A stretch of 64,000 nt of DNA from Aeromicrobium sp. Root236 (GTDB lineage Bacteria > Actinomycetota > Actinomycetes > Propionibacteriales > Nocardioidaceae), in NCBI RefSeq assembly GCF_001428805.1, contig NZ_LMIS01000001.1, positions 2,468,976 to 2,532,975 on the forward strand, written 5' to 3'. The notes below the pieces were generated by a model. It searched no databases and had not been told where the DNA came from. It saw nothing but the letters and a program-made list of their open reading frames with translations. A program made the translations under genes and the position numbers. This document shows, piece after piece, positions 9,515 to 18,555 of this stretch (the stretch's first letter is position 1; every line of letters starts with the position of its first letter).

Positions 9515-10135
9515 GTGATCCGACTCTGGCACGGCGTGATCGCGGTCCTGGCTGCGTTCGCGCTCATCGGGCAGACCATCCTGACGGTCGACCGCGACCG
9601 GTCGCTGGTCAATCTCTTCAGCTACTTCACGGTCGAGTCCAACCTCCTCGTGGTGGTCGCGGCGGCGCTGGTCGCGGCGCAGCCCGACCGCGGCGGCACG
9701 GCGTTCGGGATCCTTCGCCTCGGCAGCCTGGTGGCGATCACGATCACCGGGATCGTCTACGCGACGATCCTGGCCGGCAACGGCGCCTTCACGGGCATCG
9801 AGTGGTGGTACGACAAGATCTTCCACTACGTCGTGCCCGTGCTCTCGGTGATCGGCTTCGCGCTGTTCCGTCCCCGCACGCGCCTCGACCGAAGCGCCCT
9901 GTGGTTCCTGGTCTGGCCGCTGGCCTGGTTGGCCTACACGCTGGTGCGGGCCGGGGTGTCGGACCCGTCCTACGCCGTGACGAGCGACCGCCGGGCCCCG
10001 GTGCCGTACGACTTCCTGGACGTCGATCGACATGGTGGCTGGGCCGTCGCGATCGCGAGCCTCGTGGTGCTGCTCCTGGCGCTCGGCCTGGCGTGGGGCT
10101 ACCTGCGGCTGAGCCGCCACGGCATCAGCGCCTGA
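9515..10135 (+). CDS. Pr6Pr family integral membrane protein
   Basis: A 206-aa protein with about six membrane segments. The pattern FSYFTVESNLLVVVAAALVA, then TGIVYATILAG, then EWWYDKIFHYVVPVLSV and the late SDRRAPVPYDFLD is typical of the Pr6Pr (FAR-17a/AIG1-like) membrane family. The GTG at 9515 places the start right before the first transmembrane segment. It overlaps the convergent Cache-domain gene by 11 nt. Eukaryotic members of the wider clan hydrolyse fatty-acid esters of hydroxy fatty acids; activity here is unknown. Confidence 0.83.
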   Translation: MIRLWHGVIAVLAAFALIGQTILTVDRDRSLVNLFSYFTVESNLLVVVAAALVAAQPDRGGTAFGILRLGSLVAITITGIVYATILAGNGAFTGIEWWYDKIFHYVVPVLSVIGFALFRPRTRLDRSALWFLVWPLAWLAYTLVRAGVSDPSYAVTSDRRAPVPYDFLDVDRHGGWAVAIASLVVLLLALGLAWGYLRLSRHGISA

Positions 10136-10793
10136 CGACCGACATCGGCAGGTCGCGGCACGGCAGGACCTCGGCGTACGCCGACAGGTCGACCAGGTTG
10201 CCGGTCGCGAGATGCGGATCGGCGGAGACGACGGTGCGTCCTTGGTCGTTGACGAGCGTCGCGTCGGCGGATCGCATGGCCGGCAGGAGCAGGCCCTCGA
10301 GCGTCTCGACGAGCGTGTCGGCGCCGACGACGCCCACCATCCGCCCGCGTGAGAGGACCGGGGCGGTCGACGTCATGACGTACTCGTCGGTGCACACGAA
10401 GTCGACGTAGGGCCCGGTGACGTAGGACCGGCCCGTACGTTCTGGCGTGCGGAACCACGGGTGCCGCGTGTAGTCGAGCGGGTCGCCCGTGCCCGGTGCG
10501 TCCGACTCGGCCAGCAGCTGCTGGTCGTCGCCCTGCCACCAGGCGAGGTAGAGCGCCTCGTCGCTGAGGGCGCCGCGGGCCGCGACGTAGCCGGCGCCGA
10601 CGATGTCGGTCGTGCTCAGGAACCGGCGGACGTTCGGCTCGATGCGCGCACGGGCGACGGCGGAGTCGACGGGTCCCCGGTCGAACAGGTCGACGAGGAG
10701 GGTGCGCATCGCCTCGAGCTCGTCGAGGATGCCGTGGAAGTAGGTCTCGACGGTCTCGACGCACGAGGAGAGCTCTGCGGTCTGGACCTTCAT
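10125..10793 (-). CDS. Soluble Cache-domain ligand-binding protein
   Basis: A 222-aa protein with no signal peptide or membrane segment. Residues about 20-215 look like a double Cache sensor domain, including a YTRHPWFRTPERTGRSYVTG segment and PYVDFVCTDEYVMTSTAPV, the region that in dCache receptors lines the amino-acid/amine pocket. Cache domains are normally extracytoplasmic parts of receptors, so a free cytosolic form is unusual. It lies downstream of a GntR/FCD regulator on the same strand (43 bp gap) and near a polyamine-type transporter. A cytoplasmic amine or GABA sensor is a reasonable inference, unproven. Confidence 0.78.
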   Translation of the reverse strand: MKVQTAELSSCVETVETYFHGILDELEAMRTLLVDLFDRGPVDSAVARARIEPNVRRFLSTTDIVGAGYVAARGALSDEALYLAWWQGDDQQLLAESDAPGTGDPLDYTRHPWFRTPERTGRSYVTGPYVDFVCTDEYVMTSTAPVLSRGRMVGVVGADTLVETLEGLLLPAMRSADATLVNDQGRTVVSADPHLATGNLVDLSAYAEVLPCRDLPMSVVRR

Positions 10794-10836
10794 GAGGGTC
10801 CTCCTTGGTCGCGTGGGAGTCGATCACGTGTGTCGA

Positions 10837-11580
10837 TCATGGCACCGCCGCATGGAGATCGGCCAGTCTTTCCAGGGCATCTGCGACGTGCGCACGGACA
10901 CAGTGTCGCGCCTCGTCGGGGGCGTGCGCCTCGATCGCGGCGACCAGCGCGCGGTGCCGGGAGGCGGTGTGCGTGCGGAAGGCCGGGTCGGACAGCGGGA
11001 GCCTCAACAGGGCGCCGAAGTCGGCCTCGAGACGTACGACCTCCCGCGTCATGCGGGCGGACTGGGTCAGGGCCGCGATCGAGAGATAGAGCTCGGAGTC
11101 GGCGTGCCGCCACAGCCCGATGTCGGGCTCGGCCGGGTCGAGCAGCAGCCCGTGGAGGCCCTCGACATCGGTGGCGTCCGCCCGTTCGGCGGCGAGCTCG
11201 GCGCAACCGGCGAGGATGACGCCGTAGATCGTGCCGCGGTCGCGCAGCTCGACGCGGGACATCGACGCGAGCCGGCTGCCGAGCTCGGCCTCACCGGTCG
11301 GCTCGGGTCGGGTGACGAAGCTGCCGCCACCACGGCCACGGGTCGTCGTGACGAGGCCTTGCGCCCGTAGCGCGACGAGCGCCTCGCGCGCCGTGACGGT
11401 CGCGACGCCGAGCATCGCGGCGAGCTCGGGCTCGCTGGGGAGTCGCTCACCGTCGGCGAGGACGCCCGACCGGATCGCCTCCGCGAGCCGGTTCTCCACA
11501 CGCACGGCACGTCCCTCGTCCCCGATCGGAGCGAAGATCGCCGAGCGGGCACGGGTGGCCGGTCGTCGCACAGTCGCCAC
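10837..11580 (-). CDS. GntR family regulator with FCD effector domain
   Basis: A 247-aa FadR-subfamily regulator. The N-terminal winged helix-turn-helix (about 20-85: LAEAIRSGVLADGERLPSE, ATVTAREALVALRAQGLV) is followed by an all-helical FCD ligand-binding domain. The GTG at 11580 has a GGAGGGG ribosome binding site; the long ORF extension upstream crosses the AT-rich promoter region and is rejected. It is divergent from the ABC transporter operon, which it most likely controls from the shared 142-bp intergenic region. Confidence 0.9.
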   Translation of the reverse strand: MATVRRPATRARSAIFAPIGDEGRAVRVENRLAEAIRSGVLADGERLPSEPELAAMLGVATVTAREALVALRAQGLVTTTRGRGGGSFVTRPEPTGEAELGSRLASMSRVELRDRGTIYGVILAGCAELAAERADATDVEGLHGLLLDPAEPDIGLWRHADSELYLSIAALTQSARMTREVVRLEADFGALLRLPLSDPAFRTHTASRHRALVAAIEAHAPDEARHCVRAHVADALERLADLHAAVP

Positions 11581-11722
11581 GCACCCCTCCGTCCTGTTCA
11601 CACGATCGTTGCAAACCGGGCCTAGCCATTTAATATCTGGTCCCATATGATTATGCATCACGTGGCCCCGGTCACACCCGGACGACGCCGGACATTCGCA
11701 CCGACGAGAGAACAGGACACCC
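11581..11722. promoter_or_regulatory. Divergent promoter region of gntR and the polyamine-type ABC operon
   Basis: This is one of the most AT-rich stretches in the window, around 11625-11660. It contains TATGAT at 11646-11651, a good -10 for the plus-strand operon, overlapping the small palindromes CATATG and ATGCAT. A FadR-type regulator could bind around TGGTCCCATATGATTATGCA (from 11638). The exact operator is not resolved. Confidence 0.5.
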
Positions 11723-12787
11723 ATGGCCGTCAGCACCTCCGCCGGAACCAGGGCGAGCGTGGACGCTCCCGGAGGAACGGCGATCTCGCTGCGGAACCTC
11801 AGCAAGCACTTCGGTGACGTCAAGGCCGTCGACGGCGTCGACCTCGACATCGCGGACGGCGAGTTCTTCTCGATGCTGGGCCCTTCAGGCTCGGGCAAGA
11901 CCACCGTGCTGCGACTCATCGCCGGTTTCGAGCAGGCGACCGAGGGCACGATCCAGCTCGCCGGCGAGGACGTCACCGCCAAGCCGCCGTTCGACCGGGA
12001 CGTCAACACGGTGTTCCAGGACTACGCGCTGTTCCCGCACATGAGCGTGCTCGACAACGTGGCGTACGGGCTGCGGGTCCGTGGGGTCAAGAAGGCCGCC
12101 CGTCGCCAGCAGGCCGAGGAGGCCCTCGCGACCGTGCAGCTGGCGCACCTCGGCAGCCGTCGGCCCGGCCAGCTGTCGGGCGGCCAGCGTCAACGCGTGG
12201 CCCTGGCCCGCTCGATCGTCGTACGCCCCAAGGTCCTGCTGCTCGACGAGCCGCTCGGCGCGCTCGACCTGAAGCTCCGTGAGCAGATGCAGGTCGAGCT
12301 CAAGCAGCTGCAGCGCAACCTCGGCATCACGTTCGTCTTCGTGACCCATGACCAGGAGGAAGCCCTGACGTTGAGCGATCGCGTCGCGGTGTTCAGCGAG
12401 GGCCGCATCGTCCAGCTCGGCACGCCGCAGGAGATCTACGAGCAGCCGTCGTCGGAGTACGTCGCCAAGTTCGTCGGCACGTCCAACATCTTCGACAGCG
12501 ACACGTCCGCGCGGTTGCTGGGGCGTGAGGGCACGCACGCCCTTCGGCCCGAGAAGGTCACGCTGCGCCCGTCGGGCTCGGCCGTCCCGGACGAGCGGAC
12601 CATCCGCGCCGAGGGCGTCATCACGGAGTCGATCTATCTCGGCACCGGTCACCGCATCCACGTACGCCTGCACGACGGCACGGGGATCGTCGTGCTCGAG
12701 CAGAGCACCGGCGGCAAGGCCGACGAGCAGCGTGGCGACGAGGTCCTCGCCACCTGGTCCGTCGACGACCTCGTACCCCTCGCCTGA
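11723..12787 (+). CDS. Spermidine/putrescine-type ABC transporter ATP-binding protein (PotA-like)
   Basis: A 354-aa ATPase. Walker A GPSGSGKTT is near residue 54, then Q-loop FQDYALFPHMSV, signature LSGGQRQRVALAR, Walker B VLLLDEPLGALD and the switch His in FVTHDQEEAL. The C-terminal 100 residues form the TOBE_2 domain seen in polyamine and iron transporters. First gene of a four-gene operon (ATPase, binding protein, two permeases). The nearby GABA/succinate-semialdehyde pathway makes putrescine, spermidine or GABA the likely substrate (inference). Confidence 0.94.
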   Translation: MAVSTSAGTRASVDAPGGTAISLRNLSKHFGDVKAVDGVDLDIADGEFFSMLGPSGSGKTTVLRLIAGFEQATEGTIQLAGEDVTAKPPFDRDVNTVFQDYALFPHMSVLDNVAYGLRVRGVKKAARRQQAEEALATVQLAHLGSRRPGQLSGGQRQRVALARSIVVRPKVLLLDEPLGALDLKLREQMQVELKQLQRNLGITFVFVTHDQEEALTLSDRVAVFSEGRIVQLGTPQEIYEQPSSEYVAKFVGTSNIFDSDTSARLLGREGTHALRPEKVTLRPSGSAVPDERTIRAEGVITESIYLGTGHRIHVRLHDGTGIVVLEQSTGGKADEQRGDEVLATWSVDDLVPLA

Positions 12788-12824
12788 ACCTGTCAGCTCC
12801 CACCACGAAGAGATGGAGACAACG

Positions 12825-14000
12825 ATGAGAATCACCACCCGCAGGAGGAAGGCCGCAGGGGCCTTGCTCGCCACCAGCGCGCTCGTCGTGCTCGCCGCGT
12901 GCGGCGGCAGCGACTCCGAGGGCGGCAAGGCCGTCGAGAAGCTCGGCAAGACCGAGGGCAAGGTCTCGATCCTGGCGTGGCCCGGCTACGTCGAGGACGG
13001 CAGCAACGACCCCAAGGTCGACTGGGTCAGCGACTTCGAGAAGCAGACCAAGTGCCAGGTCACCAGCAAGACGTACGGCACCTCGGACGAGGCGTTCAAC
13101 CTGGCCAAGACCGGTGACTACGACGTCGTGGTGGCGTCGGGTGACCTCACCGCCCGCATGGTCGCGTCCAAGGAGGCGACCGAGGTCAACACCGACCTGA
13201 TCCCCAACTACGCCAAGGTCTACGACTTCCTCAAGGACCAGGAGTGGAACACGTTCGACGGCAAGCACTACGGCGTGCCGCACGGCTACGGCGCCAACCT
13301 CCTGATGTACAACGAGGACGAGGTCTCACCGGCCCCGACCTCGTGGTCCGCGGTGTTCGAGCCCGGCGAGATGTCGAAGTACAAGGGCAAGATCACGTCG
13401 TACGACTCGCCGATCTACATCGCCGACGCTGCGCTCTACCTCATGAAGACCAAGCCCGAGCTCAAGATCGAGAACCCGTACGCGCTTGACGAGAAGCAGT
13501 TCGACGCGGCCGTCGACCTGCTCAAGGAGCAGCGCAAGAACGTGGGCGAGTACTGGTCGGACTACCTGAAGGAGATCTCCGCGTTCGAGACCGGCGACTC
13601 GGTCATCGGCACGACGTGGCAGGTCATCGTCAACTCGGTCGAGAAGGCCAAGGTCAAGGCGATCCTGCCCGAGGAGGGCGCGACCGGCTGGTCGGACACC
13701 TGGATGATCTCGTCCAAGGCCAAGCACCCCAACTGCGCCTACAAGTGGCTCGACTACATCGAGTCGCCCAAGGCCAACGCTCAGGCCACCGAGTACTTCG
13801 GCGAGGCGCCGAACAGCGCCGAGGCGTGCGACTTCGCGAGTGACCCGGGCTTCTGCGAGACGTACAAGGCCGGCGACAAGGAGTTCGCGTCGAAGCTCTG
13901 GTACTGGCGCACGCCGGTCGCGGAGTGCCTCGACGGCCGTGACGTCACGTGCATGGACTACTCGCAGTGGACCAAGGCCTGGACCGAGATCAAGGGCTAG
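12825..14000 (+). CDS. Extracellular solute-binding lipoprotein (PotD/polyamine type)
   Basis: A 391-aa lipoprotein: twin basic start MRITTRRRK, hydrophobic core and lipobox LAAC at 21-24, so it should be anchored outside the membrane. The mature part begins VSILAWPGYVEDGSNDPK and contains YDVVVASGDLTARM and GVPHGYGANLLMYN, typical of PotD-like type-2 periplasmic folds. Several extra cysteines late in the protein (C357-C384 region) may form disulfides. A GGAG ribosome binding site precedes the ATG at 12825; an ORF extending 100 codons upstream overlaps the ATPase gene and is rejected. Confidence 0.93.
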   Translation: MRITTRRRKAAGALLATSALVVLAACGGSDSEGGKAVEKLGKTEGKVSILAWPGYVEDGSNDPKVDWVSDFEKQTKCQVTSKTYGTSDEAFNLAKTGDYDVVVASGDLTARMVASKEATEVNTDLIPNYAKVYDFLKDQEWNTFDGKHYGVPHGYGANLLMYNEDEVSPAPTSWSAVFEPGEMSKYKGKITSYDSPIYIADAALYLMKTKPELKIENPYALDEKQFDAAVDLLKEQRKNVGEYWSDYLKEISAFETGDSVIGTTWQVIVNSVEKAKVKAILPEEGATGWSDTWMISSKAKHPNCAYKWLDYIESPKANAQATEYFGEAPNSAEACDFASDPGFCETYKAGDKEFASKLWYWRTPVAECLDGRDVTCMDYSQWTKAWTEIKG

Positions 14001-14012
14001 GTCACGGAACAC

Positions 14013-14924
14013 ATGTCGGTCGACGCCGCTCGCGCAGCCGTCCCCCCACCGCGGGGGACGGCCGCGTGGCGCATCTCCTCGTCCCTGAGCGCCAGGCCGC
14101 GGGCACGTCTCGGGCTGCTGCTCGCCGCCCCGCTCACCTGGCTCGTCCTGGTGTACGTCGTCGCGCTCGCGGCCCTGCTCGTCTCGGCGCTCTGGACCGT
14201 CGACAGCTTCACCGGCGAGCTCAACCGCAGCCTGACGCTCGACAACCTCAAGGAGATCACGACCGAGTCGCTCTATCGCACCGTCACGTTGCGCACGATC
14301 GGTGTCGCGGCGCTGGTGACGGTCGTCGACATCGTCATCGCGCTGCCGATCGCGTTCTACATGGCCAAGCTCGCGTCGAGGCGGATGCAGCGGATCCTCG
14401 TGATCGCGGTGCTGACGCCGCTCTGGGCCAGCTATCTCGTCAAGGCGTTCGCCTGGCGTTCGGTCCTGTCCGACGGCGGCATCTTCCAGTGGGCCGCCAG
14501 CCGCATCGGCCTCGACACCCCCGGCTACGGGTTGACCGCGGTCGTCATCACGCAGGCGTACATCTGGCTCCCGTACGTCATCCTGCCCATCTTCGCGGGG
14601 CTCGAGCGGGTGCCGAACTCGCTGCTCGACGCGTCCGGCGACCTCGGGGCATCGACGTGGCAGACGATGCGCACGATCGTGTTCCCGATGCTAACGCCGG
14701 CGATCATCGCCGGATCGATCTTCAGCTTCTCGCTGACGCTGGGCGACTACATCACGGTCAACATCGTCGGCGGCGCCAACCAGATGCTCGGCAACCTCGT
14801 CTACACCAACGTCGGCGCGGCCAACAACCTCCCGCTGGCGGCGGCGATCGCGCTGATCCCCATCGTCATCATGATCGGCTACCTGACGGCGGTCCGCCGT
14901 ACGGGCGCCCTCGAGAACCTCTAG
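14013..14924 (+). CDS. ABC transporter permease (PotB-like)
   Basis: A 303-aa inner-membrane permease with six predicted transmembrane helices. The first follows a long cytosolic N-terminus, and the EAA coupling loop is recognisable (LDASGDLGASTWQTMRTIVFP). It begins 12 nt after the binding-protein gene. It would pair with the next gene product to form the channel of the polyamine-type importer. Confidence 0.93.
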   Translation: MSVDAARAAVPPPRGTAAWRISSSLSARPRARLGLLLAAPLTWLVLVYVVALAALLVSALWTVDSFTGELNRSLTLDNLKEITTESLYRTVTLRTIGVAALVTVVDIVIALPIAFYMAKLASRRMQRILVIAVLTPLWASYLVKAFAWRSVLSDGGIFQWAASRIGLDTPGYGLTAVVITQAYIWLPYVILPIFAGLERVPNSLLDASGDLGASTWQTMRTIVFPMLTPAIIAGSIFSFSLTLGDYITVNIVGGANQMLGNLVYTNVGAANNLPLAAAIALIPIVIMIGYLTAVRRTGALENL

Positions 14925-14932
14925 GGACACTG

Positions 14933-15733
14933 ATGATCCTGAGCGCATCCCTCCGACGCCTGCTGGCGGCGCTGACCGGCCTGATCCTGCTGGTGATGTA
15001 CCTGCCGCTCGCGGTCGTGGTGCTCAACTCGTTCAACACGAGCCGTTCGCTGACCTGGCCACCGCCGGGGCTCACGTTCGACTGGTGGCAGCGCGCGTTC
15101 CACAGCGCCGGTGCCCGCGACGCCGTCGCCACGAGCGTCGAGGTCGCCCTCGCGTCGACCGCGATCGCGCTCGTGCTGGGCACGCTGCTCTCGCTTGCGC
15201 TGCAGCGACACGACTTCTTCGGCAAGAGCTCGGTCAACCTGCTGGTGATCCTGCCGATCGCGCTGCCCGGCATCGTCACCGGCATCGCGCTCAACAACGC
15301 GTTCCGCGGCGTGCTCAGCCTGCAGCTGTCGATCATGACGGTGATCGTCGCCCACGCGACGTTCTGCATCGTCACGGTGTTCAACAACGTGCAGGCCAGG
15401 CTGCGGCGCATGGGCGGCAACTTCGAGGAGGCGTCGGCCGACCTCGGAGCCGGGGTCTGGACGACGTTCCGCCTCGTGACGTTCCCGCAGCTGAGGTCGG
15501 CCCTGCTGGCGGGTGGCCTGCTGGCGTTCGCCCTCAGCTTCGACGAGATCATCGTGACGACCTTCACCGCCGGCGCGGGGGTCAAGACCTTGCCCCTCTG
15601 GATCCTCGACAACCTCTTCCGGCCCAACCAGGCGCCGATCGTCAACGTCGTGGCCGTCGTCCTGATCCTGCTGTCGGTCGTGCCGATCTGGCTCGCCCAG
15701 AAGATCAGCGGCGACACCGAGGCCCTCAGGTAG
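14933..15733 (+). CDS. ABC transporter permease (PotC-like)
   Basis: A 266-aa permease with six membrane segments and an EAA loop EASADLGAGVWTTFRLVTFP. The opening motif LPLAVVVLNSFNTSRSLTWPP is typical of PotC. The start ATG at 14933 is 8 nt after the PotB-like stop. It is the last gene of the transporter operon, ending 15 bp before a convergent aldehyde dehydrogenase gene; no separate terminator is visible in so small a gap. Confidence 0.93.
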   Translation: MILSASLRRLLAALTGLILLVMYLPLAVVVLNSFNTSRSLTWPPPGLTFDWWQRAFHSAGARDAVATSVEVALASTAIALVLGTLLSLALQRHDFFGKSSVNLLVILPIALPGIVTGIALNNAFRGVLSLQLSIMTVIVAHATFCIVTVFNNVQARLRRMGGNFEEASADLGAGVWTTFRLVTFPQLRSALLAGGLLAFALSFDEIIVTTFTAGAGVKTLPLWILDNLFRPNQAPIVNVVAVVLILLSVVPIWLAQKISGDTEALR

Positions 15734-15748
15734 GACCGGGCGCGTCGC

Positions 15749-17110
15749 TCAGTCGGCGATGAAGAACATCCGCTTGTTGACGAACTCGTCCATGCCGAGC
15801 GGGCCGAGCTCGCGGCCGAAGCCGGAGCGCTTGACGCCGCCGAACGGGATCTCCGCACCCTCGCCGGCCGTGGAGTTGACGTTGGCCATGCCGACCTCGA
15901 GGCGCTGCGCGATCGTGGCGGCACGCTCCGGATCGGCACTGAACACGGCGCCACCCAGGCCGTACTGCGTGTCGTTGGCGAGCTCGAGGGCCTCCTCGTC
16001 GCTGCCGACCTTGTAGACGACCGCGACGGGGCCGAACAGCTCCTCGCTGTAGGCCCGCATCTCCTTGGTGACGCCGGTCAGGACGGCGGGCGTGTAGTGC
16101 GCGTCGGGCCCGTCGCTCAGGACGCCGCCCGCGTGCAGCGTCGCGCCCTTGCTCACGGCGTCGTCGACCTGCTCGGCGATGGCCTCGGCGGCCCGGCGGG
16201 ACGAGAGCGGCGAGAACGAGTCGATGGCGAGCGCCTTCTCGGTCAGCTTGGCCACGAAGTCGTCGAACAGGTCGTCCATGACGATCATGCGCTTGTTGGA
16301 GTTGCAGGCCTGGCCGGTGTTGTACATCCGGAAGTCCCACGCGTTATCGACGACCTCGTCGAGCTTGTCGCTGTCGAGCACGATCATGGGGTCGGAGCCG
16401 CCGAGCTCGAGCACGCACTTCTTGAGGTTCTTGCCGGCAAGGGCGGCGACGACGGCGCCCGCGCGCTCGGACCCGGTCAGCGAGACGCCCTGGATGCGCG
16501 GGTCGCTGATGATCGTCTCGATCTGCTCGTGCGAGGCGAACACGTTGACGTACGCACCCTCGGGCACCCCGGCCTCCTTCATGATCTGCTCGACGGCGAG
16601 CGCCGACTTCGGCACCGACTCGGCGTGCTTGAGGAGGATCGTGTTGCCCAGCATCAGGTTGGGCGCCGCGAACCGGGCGATCTGGTAGTAGGGGAAGTTC
16701 CACGGCATGATGCCGAGCAGCGGTCCGACCGGGAGCTTCTGCACGACGGCCTTGCCGCCCGAGAACGTCTTGATCGGCTGGTCGGCGGCGAGCGTCGGGC
16801 CCTCGGTCGCGAAGTAGTCGAAGATCGACTGGCAGAACTCGGCCTCCTCGACGCCCTCACCGAGTGGCTTGCCCATCTCCTCGTTCGCGATCGCCGCGAG
16901 CTCGTCGGCCCGCTCGGCGAACAGCGCCGCGACCTTCTTGACGATCTCGCCGCGCTCGGTGATCGGCACGTCCTTCCACGACGCGTACGCCCGGGTCGCC
17001 GCCGAGATCGCCTGCTCGATGTCGGCGTCCGACGCGGTCTCGAACGTCTCGACGACGTCGCCCGTCGCGGGGTTGACGACCTGGTAGGCGGGTCCTGATG
17101 TCGTGGTCAT
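15749..17110 (-). CDS. NAD-dependent succinate-semialdehyde dehydrogenase-type aldehyde dehydrogenase
   Basis: A 453-aa aldehyde dehydrogenase. Cofactor loop GIMPWNFPYYQIARF, the general-base Glu in VLELGGSDP and the catalytic Cys269 in NTGQACNSNKR are all present. Length and the ending GPLGMDEFVNKRMF match the GabD/YneI-type short class. It would oxidise succinate semialdehyde to succinate, or a related omega-aldehyde. The ATG at 17110 with GGAGAAG upstream is used; the ORF is open far upstream but that part is antisense-type sequence. It is 23 bp downstream of a second, distinct SSADH gene. Confidence 0.9.
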   Translation of the reverse strand: MTTTSGPAYQVVNPATGDVVETFETASDADIEQAISAATRAYASWKDVPITERGEIVKKVAALFAERADELAAIANEEMGKPLGEGVEEAEFCQSIFDYFATEGPTLAADQPIKTFSGGKAVVQKLPVGPLLGIMPWNFPYYQIARFAAPNLMLGNTILLKHAESVPKSALAVEQIMKEAGVPEGAYVNVFASHEQIETIISDPRIQGVSLTGSERAGAVVAALAGKNLKKCVLELGGSDPMIVLDSDKLDEVVDNAWDFRMYNTGQACNSNKRMIVMDDLFDDFVAKLTEKALAIDSFSPLSSRRAAEAIAEQVDDAVSKGATLHAGGVLSDGPDAHYTPAVLTGVTKEMRAYSEELFGPVAVVYKVGSDEEALELANDTQYGLGGAVFSADPERAATIAQRLEVGMANVNSTAGEGAEIPFGGVKRSGFGRELGPLGMDEFVNKRMFFIAD

Positions 17111-17133
17111 GTGCTTCTCCTCGGGTGGTGGAC

Positions 17134-18555
17134 CTAGGGCCAGTCGATGCTGAGGTACTGCGTCTCGGTGAACTCTTCGAGGCCGGCGCGGGCGCCCTCT
17201 CGTCCGAGCCCACTTTGCTTCATGCCGCCGAATGGTGCCGATGGATCCGAGACTAGTCCGCGATTGATGCCGATCATGCCGGCGTCGATCGCCTCGCCGA
17301 TCCGCATCGCGCGTTGGAGCTCGCCGGCGAACACGTACGCCGCCAGGCCGAACTCCGACGCGTTGACGAGGCGCAGCATCTCGGACTCGTCGGTCCACGT
17401 CACGATCGGTGCGACGGGGCCGAAGATCTCGGTGGTGACGACGTCGGCGTCGGCCGGCACGTCGACGAGCACGGTGGGCGGGTAGTAGTAGCCCTTGCTG
17501 TCGGGCACGTCGGACCGATGGCTGATCCGGGCGCCGGCGGCGAGTGCGGAGTCGACCAGGGCGGTGACGCCGTCGACGGCCTTGGCGGAGATCAACGGCC
17601 CGATCTGAGAACCGTCCGCCGCGGGGCCGACGGTGAGCTTCTCCACCTCGGCTCCGAGCTTGGCGGTGAAGGCGTCGGCGACGTCCGCGTGGACGTAGAA
17701 GCGGTTGGCGGCGGTGCAGGCCTGGCCGCCGCCGCGGAACTTCGCGATCATCGCGCCGGCGACGGCGGCATCGAGGTCGGCGTCCTCGGTCACCACGAGG
17801 GGGGCGTTGCCGCCGAGCTCCATCGACGAGTTCACGACGCGGTCGGCGGCCTGCTTGAGCAGGACGCGGCCGATGCCGGTCGAGCCGGTGAACGAGATCT
17901 TGCGGACGCGGGCGTCGGCCATCCAGGTCGACACGACGGACGACGCGTCGGTCGTCGGCACGACGTTGACGACGCCGTCGGGCACGCCGGCCTCGACGAG
18001 CAGCCGGGTCACGGCGAGCGCGGTCAGGGGTGTCTCGGACGCGGGCTTGAGCACGACGGTGCACCCTGCGGCGAGCGCCGGCGCGACCTTGCGGGTCGCC
18101 ATCGCAGCCGGGAAGTTCCACGGCGTCACGAGCGCTGCCACACCGACCGGCTTGTGGGTCACGACCGTGCGGGTGCCGCCCGCCGGCGAGACCCCGTAGT
18201 CGCCGCCGGTGCGGACGGCCTCCTCGGCGAACCAGCGGAAGAACTCCGCGGCGTACGTGACCTCACCGCGCGCGTCCGACAACGACTTGCCGTTCTCCGC
18301 ACTGATCAGCGCCGCGAGCTCCTCGGTGTCGCGGACCATCAGCTCGTACGTACGACGGAGGATCTCCGAGCGCTGGCGTGGCGGCATCGCGGACCAGGCC
18401 GGCAGCGCTGCTGCGGCGGCGTCGACCGCCGCGGTCGCGTCCGCGGGTCCGCCGTCAGCGACCTGACCGATGACGGTGCGGTCGGCCGGGTTCTCGACGT
18501 CGAACTCGCCGGCCGAGCCGGCCCGCCACTCACCGCCGATGAACACGCCGTTCAT
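17134..18555 (-). CDS. gabD: Succinate-semialdehyde dehydrogenase
   Basis: A 473-aa aldehyde dehydrogenase: VTPWNFPAAMATRK near 140, ELGGNAPLVV, catalytic Cys280 in GGGQACTAANRF, and the GabD-like end PFGGMKQSGLGREGARAGLEEF. It converts succinate semialdehyde to succinate with NAD(P)+. It overlaps gabT by the ATGA tetramer, so the two proteins are made together and complete the GABA shunt: GabT forms succinate semialdehyde and GabD oxidises it. Confidence 0.92.
   Translation of the reverse strand: MNGVFIGGEWRAGSAGEFDVENPADRTVIGQVADGGPADATAAVDAAAAALPAWSAMPPRQRSEILRRTYELMVRDTEELAALISAENGKSLSDARGEVTYAAEFFRWFAEEAVRTGGDYGVSPAGGTRTVVTHKPVGVAALVTPWNFPAAMATRKVAPALAAGCTVVLKPASETPLTALAVTRLLVEAGVPDGVVNVVPTTDASSVVSTWMADARVRKISFTGSTGIGRVLLKQAADRVVNSSMELGGNAPLVVTEDADLDAAVAGAMIAKFRGGGQACTAANRFYVHADVADAFTAKLGAEVEKLTVGPAADGSQIGPLISAKAVDGVTALVDSALAAGARISHRSDVPDSKGYYYPPTVLVDVPADADVVTTEIFGPVAPIVTWTDESEMLRLVNASEFGLAAYVFAGELQRAMRIGEAIDAGMIGINRGLVSDPSAPFGGMKQSGLGREGARAGLEEFTETQYLSIDWP

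Noticed and set aside
17111-18121. N-terminal extension of the first aldehyde dehydrogenase to 790 aa
   Set aside because: The extra 337 residues are a frame-shifted shadow of gabD (Arg-rich). The family N-terminus begins exactly at the ATG at 17110.
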